From the NCBI GenBank assembly GCA_022870745.1, contig CP085323.1, positions 5,208,001 to 5,272,000 on the forward strand: 64,000 nt of DNA, written 5' to 3'. Both the position numbers and the translations under genes were made by a program. How positions within the stretch are numbered: position 1 is the stretch's first letter; every line of letters begins with the position of its first letter. Of the stretch, positions 44,501 through 54,908 are shown in pieces. The notes under the pieces were generated by a model. That model ran no database searches. It was given only the letters and a program-made list of their open reading frames with translations, and was not told the DNA's origin. The stretch is from Silvibacterium acidisoli (lineage in GTDB: Bacteria; Acidobacteriota; Terriglobia; Terriglobales; Acidobacteriaceae).

Positions 44501-44752
44501 GTTTGCGTTCACGCTGTACATGTACAGCATGTTGTCGACGCCGTTCATCTGCTGCTCAAGCGGAGTCGAAACTGCCTGTGCAAGAGTTTTGGCGTCAGCG
44601 CCGGGGAAGGTCGCCTGTACAAGGATCTCAGGCGGAACGATGTCCGGATATTGCGAAGTCGGCAGCGTGATCAGCGATACCACGCCGATAATCACTGTCA
44701 GAATCGCAATTACGATGGCCACGATGGGCCGGCGAATAAAGAATTTTGACAA
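41534..44752 (-). CDS. RND multidrug efflux pump, HAE1/AcrB type
   Basis: A protein of 1072 residues with the twelve-helix HAE1 layout. It begins MSKFFIRRPIVAIVIAILTV. The periplasmic porter domains follow, with PGADAKTLAQAVSTPLEQQM and NAVQTAELVRARMNELQKGF. The helix-4 motif GLVLAIGLVVDDAIIVVEAV carries the two Asp of the proton relay, and helix 10 has GLSAKNAILIVEFA with the conserved Lys. The protein is an inner-membrane proton antiporter that extrudes amphiphilic drugs or organic acids. It is followed by the channel gene in the same operon and preceded by the adaptor three bases upstream. Confidence 0.96.
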   Translation of the reverse strand: MSKFFIRRPIVAIVIAILTVIIGVVSLITLPTSQYPDIVPPEILVQATFPGADAKTLAQAVSTPLEQQMNGVDNMLYMYSVNANNGGQAALYVDFDVKTNPDTDQILSQLRVDQAQAQLPAQVTTAGLTVQKALTSPLMLIGLNSPDNRYSQEFLTNYGIIKIQDEIARVKGVSRVQVFGGQYALRIWVKPDQLAKLGVTASDIIAAVQTQNNVNPAGQIGGEPVPNGQQFTFTVRTQGRLILPEEFGNIVVRANADGSVLHLRDVARVELGEQSYSLNARYNAAPAGIMAVYQLPGSNAVQTAELVRARMNELQKGFPAGMKYDVPLDTTKAVTAGIHEITLTLGIALLLVIIVVYVFLQGWRATLIPLMAVPVSLIGTFILFPVLGFSINTLSLFGLVLAIGLVVDDAIIVVEAVEHHIDEGMTPKDASIKAMKEVGGPVVAIALILAAVFIPTAAIPGITGRLYQQFAVTIAISVMISAFNALTLSPALSALLLKPKDKNKKPGLLGRFFDWFNRVFGRTTDKFVSTSGVLIHKSGLTMIVLAIIAVVAVFMGSRLPTGFIPQEDQGYLFAAMQLPDAASLQRTDAAGLKVSHELMNTPGIEGVVQVNGFSLLTQTQSTNTAFFFIALKPWETRKAASEQVDAILGNVSKELGGLGEGLAFTFPPPAIPGIGTSGGVTMIMQDESGNDDPNFLTQNLFAYLGALKKRPEIASAIPSYLPAVPQLYADVDKEKAAQQQVSLDTIYNTMSTFMGGYLVNYFNRFGRQWQTFVEAEGSSRTDIKNIDQFYVRSANGSQVPLGSLVKVKQINGPEFILRFNEYNAAQLNITGAPGYSSGQVRKALEETFAKSMPEGMGYSYMGMSYQEQQAEKGVPAWVVFGISLLFVFLILAALYESWTLPFSVLLSTPVAILGAYLALKMRALENDIFATIGLIMLIGLSAKNAILIVEFAVEKYRSGQSISESALGAARLRFRPIVMTAFAFIFGCLPLWTASGSGAVSRRILGTVVIGGMTLATLIGILMVPVTFAVVEYLSHRFGKGGKGTTMDSTHPPEKHTDRAQDLAGRPQEGHA

Positions 44753-44755
44753 CGG

Positions 44756-46021
44756 TTACTCCCCTGCCGTGGGCTTTTGTGCGGTGGAGGATGCGTTTGC
44801 CGGGGCCCCCGCATGCGGATCGACTGGCATGCCTTCCTTCAGCTTCTGCAACTGGTCGGTGATCACACGCGTACCAGGAGCAATTCCGCTGCTCACCACC
44901 CAGTTCGGACCCGACTGCTCGCCGAGGGTCACGTTCGCGATATGCACCTTGTTGTCAGACGAAACGGTGTAGATCTGCTTGACGCCCTGCAGGTCGTTGA
45001 CGGCAATCTGCGGCACGAGAATCGCGTGCTTCAGCGTCTGGACATCCGCACTCACGCGGCCATACTGACCGGGACGCAGCACGTTGCCTGGATTATCGAA
45101 TGAAGCCGCGATCCGGATCGCACCCGTCTGCTGGTTGATTTCACGATCGACGAAGATCACTTTGCCCTTGTGCGGGAAGATCGTGCCGTCTGAGAGCGTA
45201 AGCGTCAGGGGAATATCCTTCGCGCCCTTCAGCAGATCGCCGTGTCCATCCTGCCCACGCTTTACGAGCGCAAGATATTCCGCATCGCTGACCGAGAAAT
45301 AGACTTTGATCGGATCGAGCTGCGAGACCGAGGTCAGCGTCGACTGCGGGCTAACCAGGTTGCCCACCTGCGTGGTCGCTACGCCGGCAACACCGTTGAT
45401 CAGCGAACGCACGTGCGTGAAGCCGAGGTTCAACTGAGCCGTCTCGATATTCGCCTGCGCGGTTGCGATCTGCGCCTTCGCGGCCTCGACGCTGGCCTGT
45501 GCCTGCTTGAGCTGCTGCGTATCGTTGTCGAGCTGGCTCTGAGCGATGGCGCGCTGCTGTGCCAGCGGCGTGTCACGATTTACATTGATCTGCGCGAGGC
45601 CTTCCTGTGCATTCGCCTGCGCAAGCTGGCCCTTTGCCTGGCCGAGCTGGCCATTGGCCTGATCGAGCGCAGCCTGAAAAGGACGAGGATCGATCTGGAA
45701 GAGCACATCGCCCTTCCTGACCTGCGAACCTTCGCGGTATTTCTGCTCAACGAGGTAACCGGTCACCTGCGGCTGTATCTGCGCGTTCACAAAGCCATCA
45801 AGCGCCGCAACCCATTGATTGTTGACGGGCACGTCACTGGTTTCAGCGGTTACTACCGAGACCGGAATTCCTCCGGGAGGCATGCCCGCGCCTGGACCAG
45901 CGGGCTTCGCATCGCCTCCGCAACCGGCAACCAGAACGAGTGCTCCGAGAAGGCTTGCGCCTCCGAGAGTCCATAAAACTTCATATCCGCACTGTTTGAG
46001 ACTACTGGATGTCTGTCGCAC
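44756..46021 (-). CDS. RND efflux periplasmic adaptor (membrane fusion protein, AcrA-like)
   Basis: A protein of 421 residues from GTG 46021. The frame is open to an ATG at 46048 that falls inside the operator palindrome, whereas GTG has GGGGGAAG seven bases upstream, so GTG is preferred. Lipoprotein signal: LGALVLVAG, then Cys. Lipoyl/barrel half: DGFVNAQIQPQVTGYLVEQK and REGSQVRKGDVLFQIDPRPF. A long coiled-coil hairpin of Ala/Gln repeats follows (LAQQRAIAQSQLDNDTQQLK), then the beta-barrel (VSQLDPIKVYFSVSDAEYLA). It bridges pump and channel. First gene of the operon, repressed from the palindrome upstream. Confidence 0.92.
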   Translation of the reverse strand: MRQTSSSLKQCGYEVLWTLGGASLLGALVLVAGCGGDAKPAGPGAGMPPGGIPVSVVTAETSDVPVNNQWVAALDGFVNAQIQPQVTGYLVEQKYREGSQVRKGDVLFQIDPRPFQAALDQANGQLGQAKGQLAQANAQEGLAQINVNRDTPLAQQRAIAQSQLDNDTQQLKQAQASVEAAKAQIATAQANIETAQLNLGFTHVRSLINGVAGVATTQVGNLVSPQSTLTSVSQLDPIKVYFSVSDAEYLALVKRGQDGHGDLLKGAKDIPLTLTLSDGTIFPHKGKVIFVDREINQQTGAIRIAASFDNPGNVLRPGQYGRVSADVQTLKHAILVPQIAVNDLQGVKQIYTVSSDNKVHIANVTLGEQSGPNWVVSSGIAPGTRVITDQLQKLKEGMPVDPHAGAPANASSTAQKPTAGE

Positions 46022-46042
46022 TTTTAAACTTCCCCCAAAAAC

Positions 46043-46056
46043 ATACATGCATGTAT
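46043..46056. promoter_or_regulatory. Palindromic operator ATACATGCATGTAT, TetR/AcrR type
   Basis: A perfect 14-base palindrome in the 63-base gap between the adaptor gene and the divergent TetR-family regulator. It resembles the ACATACAT-type half-sites of E. coli AcrR. It lies 28 bases before the regulator start and 22 bases before the adaptor start, so one bound repressor could control both genes. Confidence 0.75.
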
Positions 46057-46084
46057 ATTTTGAGCAGATTCAGAGGAAGTCGTT

Positions 46085-46741
46085 GTGGATGCAAAAAAGA
46101 AGTCGATAGATGCGCGAAAGGCAACAAATGACGGGTTTTCCACCGATCAAGCCAAGCAGGAACGCTCCACACGTACACGCCAGAAGCTGATCAGCGCGGC
46201 CCGGAAGATTTTTGCGCGCGACGGATTTGACGCGACCCGGCTGCAGGATATAGCAGCTCTCGCAGGCAAGACGCGCGGCGCTTTTTATGCGCATTTTAAG
46301 GACAAAGAAGACGTTTTCTTCGCCATTTTCGAGGAAGATGTGCGCCGCGACAAGAAACGCCTCGTTTCACATCTGAAACCCAATCCCAGTGACGAAGAGT
46401 GGGTTGATGCCATGGCGGATCATCTGCTCTCAATCCTAAGCAACAAGCATCGCATGTTGTTACATTTGGAATTCAAGCTCTACGTTCTGCGCCATCCGAG
46501 CCACCGGGAGCGACTGGTAGATCTTCATACCGCCCTGTGCCTAAGCGCGGGCAAGAGTTTTGAAGAGTTCATTCCCCGCGTGACGAAATTGAATCACCAG
46601 AAAACACGGCTGGAAGTCGCCCAGTTCTCATCGGTGATCGATGGCTTCGGGTTGAACAGCATGTATTATCCGGGCACGATGAAAGACGAACTGCTGATCG
46701 ATCGCCTGAAAATCGCGATCCGCACCATCCTTCGTCCATAG
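46085..46741 (+). CDS. TetR-family transcriptional repressor of the RND operon
   Basis: A protein of 218 residues from GTG 46085, with AGAGGAAG five bases upstream. The N-terminal helix-turn-helix is typical: RQKLISAARKIFARDGFDAT, RLQDIAALAGKTRGAFYAHF and KDKEDVFFAIFEE. The C-terminal ligand domain is helical (MADHLLSILSNKHRMLLHLE; LVDLHTALCLSAGKSFEEFI). It is divergent from the adaptor gene and the palindrome lies between them, so it probably represses the efflux operon and itself, and is released by a drug-like ligand. It ends 27 bases before the convergent permease gene. Confidence 0.93.
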   Translation: MDAKKKSIDARKATNDGFSTDQAKQERSTRTRQKLISAARKIFARDGFDATRLQDIAALAGKTRGAFYAHFKDKEDVFFAIFEEDVRRDKKRLVSHLKPNPSDEEWVDAMADHLLSILSNKHRMLLHLEFKLYVLRHPSHRERLVDLHTALCLSAGKSFEEFIPRVTKLNHQKTRLEVAQFSSVIDGFGLNSMYYPGTMKDELLIDRLKIAIRTILRP

Positions 46742-46768
46742 TCTTTCAAGGCCACCCAGCGGACCACG

Positions 46769-49189
46769 TCACTCCGTCCGCAGAGCATGGATCGGATCGA
46801 TCGCTGCGGCACGACGCGCAGGCAGCCATGTTCCCGCAAGTGCCAGCAGTGGCAGCAGGCTCATTGCAGAAAGCAGTACAAGCGGATCGTACTGCGAAGT
46901 TCTCAGCAGTTCTGCCTCGCGTGCGAACCTTCCTGCGGCGAAGGCCAGAGGCACTCCCGCGGCCACACCGATGAGCGCAAGAACTCCCGCGTGGCGCAGC
47001 ACCATCCACATGACCGACGCACGATTCGCTCCCAGAGCCATGCGGATTCCGATCTCTTTTGTACGCTGCGCGGTTACAAACGACAGCACACCGTAGATGC
47101 CGACAAACGACAGCAGCAGCGCGGCTCCGGCAAATGTGCCGAACAATGCCAGGGCAAAGCGCGGACCAGCGTACCCGTACATCTCCAGCATCTGGCGCAG
47201 CGAACTCGCCTGCGAAACAGGCTGATCCTTATCGATGGAGTAAACTGCCTGCCGCACCGTCTGCAGCATGCTGTCAGCATTCACGGAGGTCGAAACAATC
47301 AGCGTGTTCGCTGCAGGCACGACGGTGTATGGCAGGTAGATTTGCGGCGTCTCTCGCGAGAAGCCGAGATAGCTTGGCAGGTTCGCAATGACTCCCACAA
47401 TGACGAACGCATCGTCCTTCAAGCCGTCCTTCGGTAACGACTTCAGTTCGGGCAGATGAACGACCTGGTTAAGCGCGTTACGTCCTTCAAAGTAGCGCTG
47501 GGCAAAGTTTGCCGTGACCACGACTTCATGTGCGCCGGCTTCGATTTCACGATCGTCGAGGAAATGGCCGGCTACCACCTGGAGTTGCGCCATCGACGGA
47601 TACGATGGGCCGGTAAGATGGAGCGCAACGAAACGCTTGTCCATCTCCTGACCGGGCAACTGCACGTTGATTCCATTCATATCGACGAAGGGAAAGGCAT
47701 CGTCTATCGTGACGTCATTTACACCGGGCAGTGCCCGCGTCTTCTCCATTAACTGGCGATAGAAGCTGTACTGGCTTGCAGGGGTGGGATATCGCGCGCT
47801 GTCGAGCGGAATCTGCATGGCCAGCGTATGATCCGGCGAGAACGAAGGAGGCTCATGCTCCACGGCAAGCAGCGATCGAAACATGAGGCCAGCCGTCATC
47901 AGTAAAGCGAGAGAAAGCGCGATTTCCGTCACCACGAAGCTGCTGAGGATTCTCCTCTGCGACTGGCTCCCCGATGCGCGGGTGCCGTTCAAAGCCGCGG
48001 TCAACCGTGGATGCGCACTGTGCCACGCCGGAGCCAGGCCGGAAATGAACACCGTCACCAATGCGATGCCGATCGATGTCAGCAGAACGGGAATGTTCAT
48101 GGTGATGACAGATTCATCCGGAATCGTATCCGGCGGAACGATGCGCAGAGTCGCCTGCAGCCCCGCATACGCAAACGCGACGGCAACCGGGATAGCGATG
48201 ATGGCCAGCAGCAACGACTCCGTGAGCGCATAGCGCACCAGGCGCTGGCGTGAGGCCCCGACCGAAGCGCGGACGACAAACTCGTGCTCACGGTTCACCG
48301 CACGCGCCAGCAACAGCCCGCATACGTTGACACAGGCGATCAGCAATAAAACTCCAACTGCCCCCAGCAGGAGATACAGCGTGCCGCCCAACGCTGACTT
48401 GAACATCTCTGGAAAAGGCATCAGACCCAGCCGCAGGTCTGGGGGAAAAGCATGCTGGACTTTATGCGAAAGCTCCGTGAATACGGCCTGTAGCTGGGCG
48501 GAAGCCTCCGCTTCCGTCACACCCGGCTTCACACGGCCCACAAGAGCGAAGTTGTGCTGCCCCTGCACACTTTCTCCACCCTCCATCGGTATGGGCAGAT
48601 AAACATCCGCGCCTCTCCACAGAAAACGAGGCGGCATGACGCCGATGATGGTGCGTGGATGCCCGTTGAAATCGACCACTCGTCCCAGGATGGATGCGCT
48701 GCCGCCAAAGTGAGACTGCCAGTAGCGGTAACTGAGCAAGGCAACTTCTCCGTGCCCCGGCTTCACATCACTGTCATTCGAAGCACGGCCCAGGAATGGC
48801 TGCACTCCCATAACGTCGAATGTATTGGGTGTGATGTAGTTTCCGCGGATCTGCTGTGGATCCCCAAGGCCCGTAAGTATGACCGGGCTGATTGTCGATG
48901 CCGTGACCCCACTGAAGATCGTGGTGTTTTTCACGATGGTGTTAAATGCATCGGGAGTATAGACATCCCATCCGCAGCGTGACCAGTGCGAAGAACATAG
49001 CTTCGGCGTTGCGAGAGTGTTTACATCCTTGTATGGGAACGGATCGATCAGCACGCCGTAGGCAACGCTGAACACAGCGGTTGCGGCTCCGATGCCGAGA
49101 GCAAGCGTAAGAACAGCCGTGATTGTGAAACCCGGCTGTTTACGCAACAGACGAAACGCGTGACGAAAGTCCTGCAACAAGAATCCCAT
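46769..49189 (-). CDS. Orphan MacB/FtsX-like ABC permease (ADOP family)
   Basis: A protein of 806 residues from ATG 49189, with GGGAG upstream (frame open to 49291). The start FLLQDFRHAFRLLRKQPGFT, followed by AVLTLALGIGAATAVFSVAY, is the hallmark of acidobacterial duplicated orphan permeases. A MacB-type periplasmic domain (PHRTIIGVMPPRFL-like GHPRTIIGVMPPRFLWRG) and two FtsX cores (LLLGAVGVLLLIACVNVCGL; LSFVGIYGVLSFVTAQRTKE) follow. No ATPase gene is adjacent, in contrast to the ybbA-ybbP pair. It may use a distant ATPase or act in envelope signalling. Function otherwise unknown. Confidence 0.9.
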   Translation of the reverse strand: MGFLLQDFRHAFRLLRKQPGFTITAVLTLALGIGAATAVFSVAYGVLIDPFPYKDVNTLATPKLCSSHWSRCGWDVYTPDAFNTIVKNTTIFSGVTASTISPVILTGLGDPQQIRGNYITPNTFDVMGVQPFLGRASNDSDVKPGHGEVALLSYRYWQSHFGGSASILGRVVDFNGHPRTIIGVMPPRFLWRGADVYLPIPMEGGESVQGQHNFALVGRVKPGVTEAEASAQLQAVFTELSHKVQHAFPPDLRLGLMPFPEMFKSALGGTLYLLLGAVGVLLLIACVNVCGLLLARAVNREHEFVVRASVGASRQRLVRYALTESLLLAIIAIPVAVAFAYAGLQATLRIVPPDTIPDESVITMNIPVLLTSIGIALVTVFISGLAPAWHSAHPRLTAALNGTRASGSQSQRRILSSFVVTEIALSLALLMTAGLMFRSLLAVEHEPPSFSPDHTLAMQIPLDSARYPTPASQYSFYRQLMEKTRALPGVNDVTIDDAFPFVDMNGINVQLPGQEMDKRFVALHLTGPSYPSMAQLQVVAGHFLDDREIEAGAHEVVVTANFAQRYFEGRNALNQVVHLPELKSLPKDGLKDDAFVIVGVIANLPSYLGFSRETPQIYLPYTVVPAANTLIVSTSVNADSMLQTVRQAVYSIDKDQPVSQASSLRQMLEMYGYAGPRFALALFGTFAGAALLLSFVGIYGVLSFVTAQRTKEIGIRMALGANRASVMWMVLRHAGVLALIGVAAGVPLAFAAGRFAREAELLRTSQYDPLVLLSAMSLLPLLALAGTWLPARRAAAIDPIHALRTE

Positions 49190-49318
49190 GGGGCACTCCC
49201 TTCGCGAATGCAACATGGTACCGCGAAAAAGCTGCCAGGGACGAGAGCAAAGAACAATGGCAGCATGCGATAGGATCCGAACCGATCGCATGCTGCCGCA
49301 GGAGTTTCAAGCGAGTCA

Positions 49319-50287
49319 TTAGCTCAGCTTGTAAGGAGTGGCGAAATGCGTGGCCCACTCCGCTCGCGCACTGTCCATCCAGCGAATGGTTCCCTTTGAA
49401 GAATCGGCTTCGAAAACCATGAATGCGTTCGGATCGTAACGTGTCGCGGCTGTGACCGTATGCTGCGGCCCGAAGGTGTGCGCGAAGTCGACCCACTTGT
49501 GCCAGTGCCCCGCGATCACGATCTGAATCGAGTCCTGATACTTGCGCAGCATCGGATGCAGGCCGTAGTCCTTCACCTCGGTAGGCAGCACGCTCCAGAG
49601 CGGATAGTGAATAAAGACCACGGTAGGCTTGCGGGCTTCGAATTGCGCCTCCGCCCACTGCAACTGCTCTTCACCGAGCGAGCCGTATTCCTTTCGCAAC
49701 CTCGGGGACTTGTCATCCCACGTCTCGCCTAGGAAATTATTCAACATGACGAAGCGAAAGCCGTGTTCGTCGATCGAGTGGTATGGCTTGGTCTGGAATT
49801 TCGCTTCGAAGAGCCGGTGAGACATCTCGCGCGAAACCGCAGGCACGTCGTAGTCGTGATTTCCCCAGCCAAGCATCACCGGTGCTTCAAAGCCATCGAT
49901 CAGCTTCTTTGCGATGTCGAGACGGGTTTCGTTCTGAAAATAAAAGTCGTAATCCGTGGAGGGATAGTTATGAAAAACATCGCCGGGGATGATGATGCGT
50001 TCGACACGGCTGCCGTCTGCAAAACGAATCTTGTTGATGGTGTCGCGGGCAATTTGCAGCCGCTCATTTGCCTTCAGGATGCTCTCGTTATCTTCGACTC
50101 CGTTTTCAGATCCAGGCTTGTAAAAGCGGTCGATCACATGGCTGTCTGACACCACGGCAAAATGAAAACGACCACTGCCTGCTGTCGAAGACGCAACGGC
50201 CTGTTCCGCACTAAGAGTAAATGGGTTAATTGCTGCCCCAAGCGAGGCAGCGCTCAACTGCGCGAATCGTCTGCGAGTAATCTGCAA
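49319..50287 (-). CDS. Tat-exported calcineurin-like metallophosphoesterase
   Basis: A protein of 322 residues with a Tat signal (ITRRRFAQLSAASLGAAI). The metallophosphoesterase motifs appear in order: FAVVSDSHV (Asp-X-His), VERIIIPGDVFHN (Gly-Asp), MLGWGNHDYDVP (Gly-Asn-His), VVFIHYPLWS (His) and IVIAGHWHKWVD (Gly-His-X-His). It hydrolyses phosphoesters outside the cytoplasm with a two-metal centre; the substrate, such as a nucleotide or phospholipid, is not evident. It is divergent from katG across 399 bases. Confidence 0.9.
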   Translation of the reverse strand: MQITRRRFAQLSAASLGAAINPFTLSAEQAVASSTAGSGRFHFAVVSDSHVIDRFYKPGSENGVEDNESILKANERLQIARDTINKIRFADGSRVERIIIPGDVFHNYPSTDYDFYFQNETRLDIAKKLIDGFEAPVMLGWGNHDYDVPAVSREMSHRLFEAKFQTKPYHSIDEHGFRFVMLNNFLGETWDDKSPRLRKEYGSLGEEQLQWAEAQFEARKPTVVFIHYPLWSVLPTEVKDYGLHPMLRKYQDSIQIVIAGHWHKWVDFAHTFGPQHTVTAATRYDPNAFMVFEADSSKGTIRWMDSARAEWATHFATPYKLS

Positions 50288-50369
50288 CTTCGTTCATTCC
50301 TTCTGGCTAAGAATTGATTTGTGCAGCCAGGCGGGGCCGGCATGCAATGTGTGGGCATTTTCTTTTCTA

Positions 50370-50383
50370 TTACAAGCTTGTAA
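50370..50383. promoter_or_regulatory. Perfect palindrome TTACAAGCTTGTAA
   Basis: A 14-base perfect palindrome 83-96 bases upstream of the phosphoesterase start. It may be a repressor or activator site for that gene; I cannot name the factor. Confidence 0.45.
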
Positions 50384-50545
50384 ATCCAGCGTGAACGTAA
50401 GGGCATCTTCTTGAAACATTCTCATTTCACTCGTGACCAAATGAACCAAATACTGTCGCGTAAGGGCCTTCCATGTCGCCGGCACTCCTGCTCGGCGCGA
50501 GAAGATGCGGTTTCATTTCCGCATTTCTGCCCGCTGCCCAAATCC

Positions 50546-50582
50546 ATAGGAGATGCCTATACTCCGAATGGGTATTGAGTAT
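50546..50582 (+). promoter_or_regulatory. OxyR-like binding site upstream of katG
   Basis: ATAG-N7-CTAT-N7-ATGG-N7-GTAT. The four tetranucleotides keep the eleven-base OxyR spacing and match 14 of 16 consensus bases (ATAG, CTAT, ATAG, CTAT). The box ends 104 bases before the katG start, where OxyR would contact RNA polymerase near the -35 element. Confidence 0.65.
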
Positions 50583-50659
50583 TGGAACTATGTATTTGCG
50601 CGGTGCTACATTCATCTGGTCAAGATCGAGCCTGGATATTTCCGTGAATCCGCAGCTGA

Positions 50660-52882
<2,223 letters not shown>

Positions 52883-52905
52883 CAACAACCGTCCCCCAGG
52901 GTACG

Positions 52906-52952
52906 AAAACAATTCGACCGGATACGGCTTCCGTATCCGGTCGAATTGTTTT
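52906..52952 (+). terminator. Terminator after katG
   Basis: A perfect 22-base stem (AAAACAATTCGACCGGATACGG and its complement) with loop CTT, ending in TTTT. A second, smaller hairpin (GGCTCGCC-N6-GGCGAGCC, 52976-52997) lies downstream. Confidence 0.88.
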
Positions 52953-53031
52953 CATCAGTACGTGAAACCTGGAAAGGCTCGCCGGGCAAGGCGAGCCACT
53001 AAACGCAGTTCCAGTGTATGCTCATCGCATC

Positions 53032-53868
53032 ATGAAGCATGCCTCCACGCTGTTCCGAATGACGCCTCTCTTGCTCGCAGCCGCAACCCTTGCTGCCGGG
53101 TCGCAGGTCTTTGCTCAGGCTTCCGACGCTACCAAGCCCAAGCCCGAAGACACTGAGTTCTACCAGCCCGTTCCGCCCGTGGTCACCCCGGCGGCGACCG
53201 TCGGCCAGCCACCATCCGACGCCATCGTTTTGTTCGACGGCAAGGACACACAGCAGTGGGTTGCCGCCAAGGACGGCGCGACTGCCGCCGACTGGGAGGT
53301 TCATGACGGCGTGATGACCGTGAAGAAGGGTGGCGTCGGCAATATCGAGACGAAGCAGAAGTTCAAGGACTATCAGCTTCACGTCGAGTGGAAGATCCCC
53401 AGCAGCATCGAGGGTGAAGGTCAGGCCCGCGGCAACAGCGGCCTCTTCCTGGCATCCACTGGCCCCGGAGATGCGGGCTATGAACTGCAGATTCTCGACA
53501 ACTACAACAACAAGACCTACACCAACGGAATGGTCGGCAGCCTCTACAAGCAGGCTACGCCTCTGGCTAACGCAGCCCGCAAGCCCGGCGAGTGGTCGAG
53601 TTACGACGTGGTGTGGACTGCGCCGCGCTTCAATGAAGACGGCACCTTGAAAAGCCCCGCCTTCGCGACCGTTTTCCTGAACGGTGTGCTCGTCGAGGAT
53701 CACTTCCAACTAAAGGGCGAGACCCGCTACATCGGCCAGCCTTTCTACAAGGCTTTCGACGGAGCACCCATCAAGCTGCAGGCGCACGGCGACAAGAGCG
53801 AGCCCATCAGCTTTCGCAATATATGGGTGCGCGAGGTGAAGCACTGGGATGTTGAGCCACACAACTAA
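53032..53868 (+). CDS. Secreted DUF1080 protein (3-keto-disaccharide hydrolase domain)
   Basis: A protein of 278 residues from ATG 53032; a GTG at 53014 is also in frame. The signal peptide is LLLAAATLAAGSQVFA. The single domain is the jelly-roll DUF1080: DAIVLFDGKDTQQWVA, ADWEVHDGVMTVKKGGVGNI, the NSGLFLASTGPGDAGYELQI-type core and a WVREVKHWDVEP ending. This domain occurs in periplasmic glycan-processing and keto-sugar hydrolases of Bacteroidota, Planctomycetota and Acidobacteriota. The substrate is unknown. It lies downstream of katG but is separated by a strong terminator. Confidence 0.9.
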   Translation: MKHASTLFRMTPLLLAAATLAAGSQVFAQASDATKPKPEDTEFYQPVPPVVTPAATVGQPPSDAIVLFDGKDTQQWVAAKDGATAADWEVHDGVMTVKKGGVGNIETKQKFKDYQLHVEWKIPSSIEGEGQARGNSGLFLASTGPGDAGYELQILDNYNNKTYTNGMVGSLYKQATPLANAARKPGEWSSYDVVWTAPRFNEDGTLKSPAFATVFLNGVLVEDHFQLKGETRYIGQPFYKAFDGAPIKLQAHGDKSEPISFRNIWVREVKHWDVEPHN

Positions 53869-53879
53869 ATCGTTATGAA

Positions 53880-53922
53880 GCGATCGGCAGCGGATAAGCC
53901 GTACCTACCCGCTGCTGATCGC
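53880..53922. terminator. Hairpin between convergent DUF1080 and usp genes
   Basis: GCGATCGGCAGCGG and CCGCTGCTGATCGC pair over 14 positions with one G-T wobble, around a 15-base loop. It sits between the two stops and probably works in both directions. Confidence 0.6.
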
Positions 53923-53926
53923 GTAC

Positions 53927-54832
53927 TCATCGCCTGTGATCGCCGCCTTCCCCTGCCCTCGGCGGCATCAGCAACACAGGGCACGAAACCGTGCTCACCA
54001 CCCTGCAGACCACGCTTTCATCGTTGCCTGCGTGTTCACGCGAGGGCGTCGGCGAGCCCAGGACAATCAGGTCGGGCTTCGTCTCATCCGCGACGGTAAG
54101 AATCGTCTCCGTCGTCTCACCCGCCCGGACGATATGACGGACAGGAACGGTGTGAGACTCATTGAACGGCGCCAGCATCCGTAGATGCGCCAGCTTATGG
54201 TGGGCCTTGACCATGTCTTTACTGTCTATGCAGTGCAGTGCGATAAGCTGGCTGCCCGCCAGCGTGTGCGCGTGCAGTAGCCCTGTATTTGCAGGCGAAT
54301 TGAGATCGGTGGCAGCAAGAATCTTTTGCCATTGCCCGGCCTTTCTCACGGCCACTTCATCCGGCTTACCCACTATCAGGACGGGCACGCCAGACCGGAA
54401 GCCAAGCCTGCGCGCCAGCCTGGCTAACAGAGCACGGTCACTCTCGGACTCACTGCGTGAGCCCACCACCAGCATCGAAGGATGATGCTTCCTGATGATC
54501 GAATCGAGCAGGCTCAACATCTCTTCAAGTTGAATTGCATCGTGTACTCTTGCGACCACCGGCGCATTAGAACCTGTCTCCGCTGTCTCGCCGTTCCCGC
54601 CATCGCTTTTCGGAAAGCATGCTTCGGGGCCGGGAAGATATTCAAAAAATACGGACGACCCAAGAGCCTTTGCGAGAGCGTTTACGTATCGCACCGGATA
54701 AGACGCCGGATCGGAGAAATCGGACGCGAAAAGAATCGGATTAGAAGTACAGACTTCGCCCTCCTGCCTGCGATATTCTTCGGCGCCATTAATTTCAGGT
54801 TTGACTTCAGCGAGAAACGGTAGGGTAGCCAT
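53927..54832 (-). CDS. Tandem-domain universal stress protein
   Basis: A protein of 301 residues from ATG 54832, preceded by GGAAGGAG (frame open to 54901). Two UspA domains: the first from SNPILFASDFSDPASYPVRY to SMLVVGSRSESESDRALLAR, the second from WQKILAATDLNSPANTGLLH to LIVLGSPTPSREHAGNDE and VVSTVSCPVLLMPP. The G-x2-G-x9-G-S/T ATP-binding pattern is only partly kept. Such proteins appear in energy limitation or hypoxia. It is divergent from an alcohol dehydrogenase with a CRP-type palindrome between, so both may be part of a low-oxygen response. Confidence 0.88.
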   Translation of the reverse strand: MATLPFLAEVKPEINGAEEYRRQEGEVCTSNPILFASDFSDPASYPVRYVNALAKALGSSVFFEYLPGPEACFPKSDGGNGETAETGSNAPVVARVHDAIQLEEMLSLLDSIIRKHHPSMLVVGSRSESESDRALLARLARRLGFRSGVPVLIVGKPDEVAVRKAGQWQKILAATDLNSPANTGLLHAHTLAGSQLIALHCIDSKDMVKAHHKLAHLRMLAPFNESHTVPVRHIVRAGETTETILTVADETKPDLIVLGSPTPSREHAGNDESVVCRVVSTVSCPVLLMPPRAGEGGDHRR

Positions 54833-54908
54833 AAAGTCTCCTTCCGACGGCGATATACAAAGCCTCGCAGCTCTTGTATGAAGATATCCATCGAAGATCA
54901 TTGCCGGA

